Shown here piece after piece: positions 57,345 through 64,000 of a stretch of DNA of 64,000 bases. This stretch comes from Coniella vitis (taxonomy: Eukaryota; Ascomycota; Sordariomycetes; Diaporthales; Schizoparmaceae): positions 2,356,001-2,420,000 of the forward strand of contig WUJK01000006.1 in assembly GCA_011317545.1 (NCBI GenBank), given 5' to 3'. The stretch's first letter is position 1; every line of letters begins with the position of its first letter. The position numbers and the translations under genes were made by a program. The notes under the pieces are model-generated. The model saw only the letters and a list, made by a program, of their open reading frames with translations, made no database searches and was not told the DNA's origin.

Positions 57345-60300
57345 TTAACACGAATGGAATGTCTCATACCACTCAAAATCCTCGAATTGAAGTTTTCGGC
57401 CGCGTTGAGCCTGGCCCTTGTTGGGTTTCTCTATACGGTGATTATGATGATGCGAGATGGGCTTAGCATCATGGCCTAGAAATCAAACGTTCTTAGTTTT
57501 GACGGAATAATACAAGCCAGCTGTATTAGGCCACTCACTATCAGGGTCATCATTTTCACGAAGATCCAGATTCAAGACCAAATTCTTGATGCGCTGTTGC
57601 TCCTCGCGCTCCGCCTGTTGCTGGTTCCTCATAGCAACCGCAAATTGGGAGTCGGTGGGAAGCTCCAATGTTCGTGTCTGCCACTGATTTAGTATTTTCC
57701 TCTTGCTTGACAGGCTACAGAGCGCACTCACTTGTTGCTTGTTACCCTTCTTTGTGAGCACAGAGAATGCCATTTTCGGAGCAGGGCTTTCAGCGCTACC
57801 GTCAGCTTGATCGCCTGAAGCGACGGCCTCACGAGGCCTCGAGCGAACGGGCAGAGCAACGTCAAACACGGTACGTCGCTCGAGCTTTCGCGATTCCAAA
57901 CTCTCGGACATCATCTTGGCATACTCTCGCTCAAAATCGGCATCCCATTCAGGATCGAACTCTTCTTCCTGTCTGGTAACAATGATGGCTTCGTCATCCG
58001 ACTCCTCAGCTGATGAATGGTGTTCTTCGTCTTCGCCATCATCGTCAGCACCCTCCCCGTCGTCAGAGGCTCCGCTGTCGTCGGCATCGCCATCGGCATC
58101 AACATCAGCCAGTTCGTCCTCCGTCGACGGGCCGCTAGCCTCATCCTCATGCTCATCTAGCTCTGGGTCCTCCACGCCCGACGCCTTGCGGTCCTGAGCA
58201 AGTACGAGCTGAAATGCCTTACTCGCTTCTTCAAAGTTAGACGCGAGCTTCCACTGAGGTCTGGTGCCGGTGTATACATCGTGGACGAGGAATTCAATGT
58301 CCATGGGTAAAGGGTTTTTGGTGAAAATGTAATACTACACGGCAAATTAGCAAGGGTTCATCTGTCATTTGCAAGCAAGGCTGCACAAACCTGAAAGAAT
58401 GAGAGAAAGTAATCCAGCTTCTTGCCCGCGGCGCCCTTGTTGAAGTAGACTCCAGAGGCTTCAAGAATGAAGTAGACAAGACGGATGCGGAAAAAGTCAT
58501 CAGGCATATCGAATGGATTGAGGCGACCAGGAACTGGTGGACCACCGTGCCCGAACGTCATGATCTTGTACATGACATCGAAAACCACAGCATGTTCAAC
58601 CAGTCGGTAATTATAGATCTCGGCCAAGTACTTGACCTCTGCGATGCGGCGTTGGTTATTCTTGAAGTCGTTTTGCTCCAGACCGACCGAAATGGATTCA
58701 ATGACATTATCAATGACTCGGACGACGAACTCTGTCCTGTACCGATACAGGTGCGCCAGAAGGGAAGCAAGCAGATGAATGGTACTGTACTTGACCTTTC
58801 CAGGTTTGGAAAATGCTTTCTCGAGAACCTGTCGGACCTAAGAGCAACGAGCATTAGCAATGCAGCATTGGGGTGATTACTGCGAGCGAAACACACCTCT
58901 GCTTCTTCCCAGTGCATCCTGCGAATCTGCCGCGCGATCTTATCGAGCGTGCGCTTGGACAGGTCAACGTAGAGCAACTTGCGCACAAATAACTCCAGTG
59001 GGGTTGGAATCTTTTGTTCAATAGCTGGTCTCTCGGGAGGGTCGACGTAGTAAACGGCGTTTTCGATGAGCATACGTTCGGCAGGCCCAATATGCTGGAC
59101 CGACTTCTTGCGTTGGAGGGTGTCCATGAATGAGCTCATGCGTGGCGCTGTGTCAGGGTTGCGAAGCAGATAGCGACCACAGTTCTCGAGAAGGTCGCAG
59201 ATGATCTGGATATTCATTTTGGAGAAATCATCCAAGCAGACCTTGAGACAATGGAAGACCGTGTGCTCTGGGACAATGCCAAATTTGGTGAGCTCGGCAA
59301 GATAGCGAATATTGACGATGCGGACCTGCGCAAGAAACTCTTTGCTCTTGCGGGCCTGAAGACTGCGGAATTCTGCATCCAAGTATTCAATAACGCCCTT
59401 CGGGATATCGGGCATGTATTGGCCAAGTGTAGCAATGAGGCGAGCCCAAGATGGTAGAAGATCGCCCCGATTCTTTGGAACGTCGGTCAGGGCCTTGATT
59501 AAACGATTCCTGGATGCTTTGGAGTTGAGAAAGCAAAAGTCAATGGCGGTCTGGTCGATAATGTCCTTGTGTGTCAGATCCGGCAGGCGCAGAATGATGG
59601 CATCAACCTGCGCACCAATGGTCTTGTTTGCAATTGCAGTCGACTGGTCGTCCAATGAAGTATCAATAGGCTTTGTGGGTTCACCATTCTCTGCCAAGTC
59701 ATTCTTCTTGCCGACCGGCTCGTCGGTTTCCGGCTTCTTCTTCTTGCCATCCTCCAGCAGAATTCCAGGCACCTTGCCCATAAGATCAGCCAGATTTTCG
59801 TAGAAGCGGCGTTCGTCTTCGTCTTGCCAGATACCAGCACCGTCGCCGTGTCCTCGCAAATACTCGCCAGCCTTGACAATACCAATGGAACCATTGGCCG
59901 TTGTGTTTGTACCGTCTCCATCCTTGAGTTCGGGCATATCCAGACCCAACGTGTCTGCCAGGATCTGCGCATTGGCTACCAAGCGCTCCTGAGCCTTGAC
60001 TTGTTTCTCGAAGTTCGCTTGGCGGTCTTCAAAAACCTCTCCCGACTTGACATAGGCTTCGGCGTTCCTGCGAGACTGACTAAAGATGGCCTTTTGATCA
60101 CGAACCAGGTGAGCCTTGACATCCTCGAAGTAACGCTTGAGAATATTCTTGAAGCGCTCCTGTATGTCTGCGGAAATTAAAGGTGGGTCGTCAATAGGAA
60201 GGTCGCCTTCCTCCTGATCTGTAGAAGGGTCTGCGGGCTTGCCAATGGCTTCATCGTCCACAGCTCGTCGACCCTCGGTGCCAGCAGTCTTCCTCACTCC

Positions 60301-61144
60301 CAAGATATCCCAGCTGAATGTCTTGACAAATGTGACGAGTAAAGGCAGATTTGAGTGATCACGATCGTGGCCCAGCAAGTCTTTCAGAACCTCCAACGGG
60401 AAGGGCTCGGCACCGCCTCCCTTGGTACTTCGCGGCTTCAAATCGGGGGTCTTGGCAGAGGCCACCTTGACCGTGTCGTCGGGGACCACATCGTCGAGGG
60501 TTCGGAGGGCACCAACCAGCCATAATTCTGTAATGACGCGGAGAAGAGCCTTCTGACGAATCGGACGTTGTTTCTCTTCTTTTTCGCGCACATCGGGAGG
60601 CAAGCTCTTGAGGTAGCTCTTGTCGAGGGTAGCTATGCCGCGGCCCAGCTGCCAGCCGAGCTGCATGGTGAATTCCTGGGGGCCAAAGCGCTGGTGCAGG
60701 GCGCTGACAATCTCGACTCCGGCCTCAACATCCCCTCCAGTAGCCTTGAGCTTGGTAAGACCTTCGTAGCAAGCAGAAACGATCTCGGACAGGTATCGGT
60801 GCAAGCTAAGGGTTCGAATCTCGTGGATAAAAGTCGACAGAGTGGCAGCGGTAACGGCAGTACGCAGACGCTTGATGAACGCCGTATGCTTTGCCAGTTT
60901 CGAGTCGAGGGAGTTACTGACTTCGAAGAGATCTACAAGCACACGAGATGTTAGCGGCGATTGAGATGTGCCAAAACGCACAAGGGTCGCTGCCACACTC
61001 ACCAGTCTCGCCGGCCCACGCGCGTTCGTTCAAAGAACGCAATTCACCTGTGAATGCATCGTGTCAGCGTCCTCCCTTTTATACGCAGCATCGCCTCTCT
61101 CGCAGAGTCGTGTTGAGCCCCTCACGTTTTCTAGCGCGATCCAT
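57345..61144 (-). CDS. UPF2: Nonsense-mediated mRNA decay factor Upf2
   Basis: Upf2 bridges Upf1 and Upf3 on mRNAs with premature stops. Seven exons: 61144-61126, 61047-61003, 60932-58897, 58837-58391, 58334-57732, 57677-57539 and 57475-57345, giving 1139 aa. The N-terminus reads MDRARKRELRSLNERAWAGE, then DLFEVSNSLDSKLAKHTAFI, the family start. Three MIF4G domains follow: about 40-270, 460-650 (GAQVDAIILRLPDLTHKD) and 690-870 (RRMHWEEAEVVRQVLEKAF, PPVPGRLNPFDMPDDFFRIRL). After an acidic stretch (residues about 920-990, Asp/Glu-rich) the Upf1-binding end includes FAVAMRNQQQAEREEQ and RIKNLVLNLDLREND. The 54-nt intron 57731-57678 is in frame without stop. The final intron 57538-57476 is inferred; reading through it would end the protein at 57483 after KTKNV, whereas splicing gives an end with GRKLQFEDFEWYETF, which fits the family better. 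Confidence 0.88.
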
Positions 61145-63364
61145 GATTTATGGGCCGCGGTGGGATTGTTGTAGCAGGTGCAAGAGAGTTTGCGAGTAAG
61201 GCTACATTCGTAAATGATCGTGGGCTGGTCTAACTAAGGGTTAGACAGCCCGGAGCATTGGAAGCGACAATCGGCGTCAACTTCGGTAGGCATTGGGGAA
61301 ACCAAGGCGACCAAGAGAGCCTTGTCACGAAGGCTACCCTCAGGCTAAGTCGTTGGGGGGTTGCGTCACGCTTGTTGGCAGTTGGGTGGGCGCGGGACAA
61401 AGAGAAGACGTGGAGGTGGTGGTTGAGGGAGGAAGAGCCCGGACAGTCGAGTCTGCTGCAATTTGCGCCAGTCTAGGTGCAAGCCGTCTGTCCGTGGTGG
61501 TTTGGTGACGCGAGCTCAAACTGAGGGAGTGGCGTATTGAAGTCAAAGGTGGGTTAGAGATTCCGTCGCCGGCAAGCAGGTTGCAGGCAGGGAGGAATGC
61601 AGATGATGGTCCCGCTAAGCACAGCTGCGGCAGGCATCCACAACTAAGTCCTGGAAGCCACTAACGGTAGTTGGGGTTGTGTGTAATAAGCCAGGTGCGT
61701 TAGGGGACTTCTATAGCTGTTTCGGGCCTGGACTTGGCCTGGAGTACTATGGTATAATAAGCACGTGGGGCAGCTTTTGGACACCAAGCTGGGCTCGAAA
61801 CCAGAGAGAGACCGTACCAATCTACCACGAATTATTACCCGCGATTTGTTATGAGCCCCAAGACGCTGAACAATTTGAGGGCTACACGGAACGCGTCTAG
61901 ATCTTTACAGACTATTCAACCCCAGATTATGGGATCGACCTGGTCCGACAACGATACAGTGAAGACTGCATCGAACGATGTTGTTGGGGCTGGCGAGTAT
62001 TTGGACGCTCTAGTATTTCTCATTAATAGACGGGAAGAGTTTTGTCATATTGCCCAATCGAAGCTTTAACTTTCACTACCCAGCAAGCTGCTCAAGGAGC
62101 TTTCATAATAACCACCCTCACACCCTGTTCGGAAACAGCAGCTCGCGGCAAGCCATAATAAGCAGCAAGACAAGCCAAGCCGCCTTATTGAATATATATC
62201 TCCAATTGGAGCTATGCCATTCTTGCGTTTTCCCCCCTAGCAGATATAGGTTTTCCATGCTTGAACAATGATGGTTGTGAGCCTGTTATAAAACCTCACT
62301 GCGAGGGACTCGAGTGTACGGATTTGGATAATTATGATCGCAGCTGATGACGAGTACGCTGATTGGTTTCTTATCCTAGTCACTGGTCGACCTACCTTGA
62401 AAATGGGTAGATAAGCCTATGAAAGTGACCCAGAAGGATATACACGTTGATACTATAGCCCCGAAGGCCGGTGGGAAGGATTTCCTGACCAAAAACTTCT
62501 AGAGTAGAGGTGGTTTGGAAACGGGTGTATAAAGACAAGTCCTTGGAAAGTAAGTGGTATCATTACGGACGTTCATCCAAAGCTCTTGCATCTTTTTATA
62601 TGCCAACACATGTGCTATATTTAGCATCGCCTCCAACGAATAACGTTAGTTTAGCTGTTGAGATCGAGTAAAGGTTGAACAGCATTATTACCAAGCATCT
62701 ATTCGCTTATTGCCCTCAGGTTTATTGACATTATCCACCAGTGATTCGAGCAACTTGATAAAGCCAGGCCAGTTCCATTTTGTATCAGGTACATACAGAA
62801 ACCGCCGAGGTTTTATGAGAGACATGGGACCTTAGATGCACAAAAGAGGACCTTCTTCCTGTGCTGGTTTTCCCACCCACATGGATCAAGACTTCAGTAT
62901 TTCACCTTGTGAATCGTGATAGTAAATCATCAAATACAACAGATCTCCCAACCTAGAAACTCGATCCCAATCCATGCACCTATTGAACTTCGCATGCTGA
63001 GGTCACCACAGATTGCCCGCTAACACCCACGACATTGTCCGAACCCCCGGGAGAAAACGTGACAGGCATCCTCCTGTCGCTCTGTTGCAACCGAACCTGA
63101 AACTCAAAGTGTGGACACTGGGATACGTTTGGGGGAAAAGAAAAAGATAATCAATGTACAATTTTGACGGTCTGAATAAAAGCACTCCGGCTATGCAAGA
63201 TATGAATGTAAACATTGTCGTACAGAGTAAAAGGGCAGATGCGCGTTCCCAAGTCACTTATGCATGGACGGTATCGACAGAGAATATATCGCTCCAAGCT
63301 GCGGCGTATGACCGCCCCATGATTCCCCCCGGGAAGCAATAAAGCATTTGCAGCTTCTCTATAT
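61145..63364. other. Gene-free region, UPF2 promoter and 3' flank of partial gene
   Basis: The first 300 bp should be UPF2 promoter and leader. The rest (61500-63300) is AT-rich with only short frames and no recognisable protein, repeat or RNA gene. Confidence 0.5.
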
Positions 63365-63979
63365 TCAATACGGCTGGGCACCGTGGGGATAATAACTGGC
63401 TGGGTGCGGTGGAAGTCGACCAAAAGAGCGTCGCCGATCCGTCTCTGGAGGTCCTGGCGTCCGACCCTCCCCTCTTGGAGGTGCGAAGCCTGGCGGTGCT
63501 CTGTCCATGGGATAGCTTCGTCCTGATGCAATTGTGGCAGCGCCATCATCGATTGGGCCTAGCCTTCGCTTGGGCACCACTTGGCGGATGCCCCCGAGTG
63601 CTGATAGTGGCGGATCCCGAACGCTTGGTGCGTCGTCGGCTGGCAGTGTAAACTCAACTGTGTTTGTCCTGTTTAGCAAAGCAGAGCCGGGAAGGCGCAA
63701 AGTCAGGGAGGAGAGCGCATGTGCAACAAACCTAGACTGTAATAATATTGCAACACCTCTGGGTATCGCTGCACTGACGCCTGCCAATCCTCGTCGATGA
63801 GGCGCTTGAGTTCCCGTTGGGCAGCGTCTAGCTCACTCGGGTGAGGTGGTGCGTTATAGTACAATGCGGCATGCTGTGTAATGCGGTCGATGTGTGCCGT
63901 ATGGGCTGCTTTGCGCCTGTCTGATAACAAACGAAAGTATGAGAGGATGTAATCCTGTGCGTGGGCTCTCACCCAGGTC
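63365..63979 (-). CDS. 3' part of an unidentified gene (cut by window edge)
   Basis: Two exons of a gene that continues beyond the right edge. The first visible exon begins at an acceptor (CTTGTTGTAG) at 63980 and runs to 63732, the second from 63657 to the stop at 63365; the 74-nt intron between them has donor GTTTGT and acceptor AACACAG, joining YYYSL to VEFTLPADDAP. The first exon is helical (DYILSYFRLLSDRRKAAH, AQRELKRLIDEDW). The second is Pro/Gly/Arg-rich and likely disordered, ending YPHGAQPY. I do not recognise the family. Confidence 0.5.
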
Positions 63980-64000
63980 CTACAACAAGAAGCATATCGT

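Noticed and set aside
57198..57479. 93-codon plus-strand frame with a hydrophobic stretch
   Set aside because: It overlaps the proposed last exon and intron of UPF2 on the other strand, and no family is recognised.
60810..60822. tRNA B-box-like GGTTCGAATC
   Set aside because: It lies in the coding exon of UPF2; no A box or cloverleaf can be drawn around it.

Overview
This window looks like nuclear DNA of a filamentous ascomycete, most likely a Sordariomycete of the Hypocreales type. The evidence is genes on both strands broken by short GT-AG introns (54 to about 290 nt) with CTRAY-like branch points, 5' leaders and intergenic gaps of 0.4 to 5 kb, and a housekeeping gene set whose domain layouts match filamentous fungi. 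I cannot name the genus from sequence alone.

Layout, left to right: SRP68 (-, 585-2558) and a mitochondrial PPR protein (+, 3429-7244) diverge. The PPR gene converges on a five-exon Mms1/DDB1/CPSF-A family gene (-, 8145-12689). A 4.4 kb gene-poor stretch (12690-17108) holds a 63-bp direct repeat, a TATA-led array of about 15 hairpin-forming repeats (15211-15925) and an 82-bp GC-rich tandem duplication. Then come a Gyp8/TBC1D20-type RabGAP (+, 17109-18663), the GARP subunit VPS52 (-, 19415-21996) and a LIM-RhoGAP of the Rga1 type (-, 23133-27138). A 5 kb gene-free block follows, then the CLASP protein STU1 (-, 32125-35601), a basic-secretory-protein-type metallopeptidase (+, 36754-37707), a fungal single-pass membrane protein (-, 38138-39361), the Hsp110 chaperone hsp88 (+, 42059-44780), eIF5B (-, 45701-49051), a class VI/VII-type chitin synthase (-, 49831-53138), the NMD factor UPF2 (-, 57345-61144) and the 3' part of an unidentified gene cut by the window edge (-, 63365-63979).

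There is no operon or biosynthetic cluster. The genes fall into general cell functions: protein targeting, translation and chaperoning (SRP68, eIF5B, Hsp88), mRNA surveillance (UPF2), membrane traffic (Gyp8, VPS52), polarity and cell wall (Rga1, STU1, chitin synthase), and mitochondrial gene expression (PPR protein). Exon structures were built by hand from splice signals; for every complete spliced gene the summed exon length is a multiple of three.

The most unusual signals are non-genic. First, the hairpin array at 15211-15925 has stem arms that vary between copies yet stay complementary within a copy, and it starts about 70 bp downstream of a TATA box. Second, the 9-mer TACTATGTA (extended form the palindrome TACTATGTAGTA) occurs 14 times by hand count, always between genes. 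Third, two introns (in hsp88 and UPF2) are multiples of three without stop codons, and the hsp88 one would encode two basic, NLS-like patches if retained.
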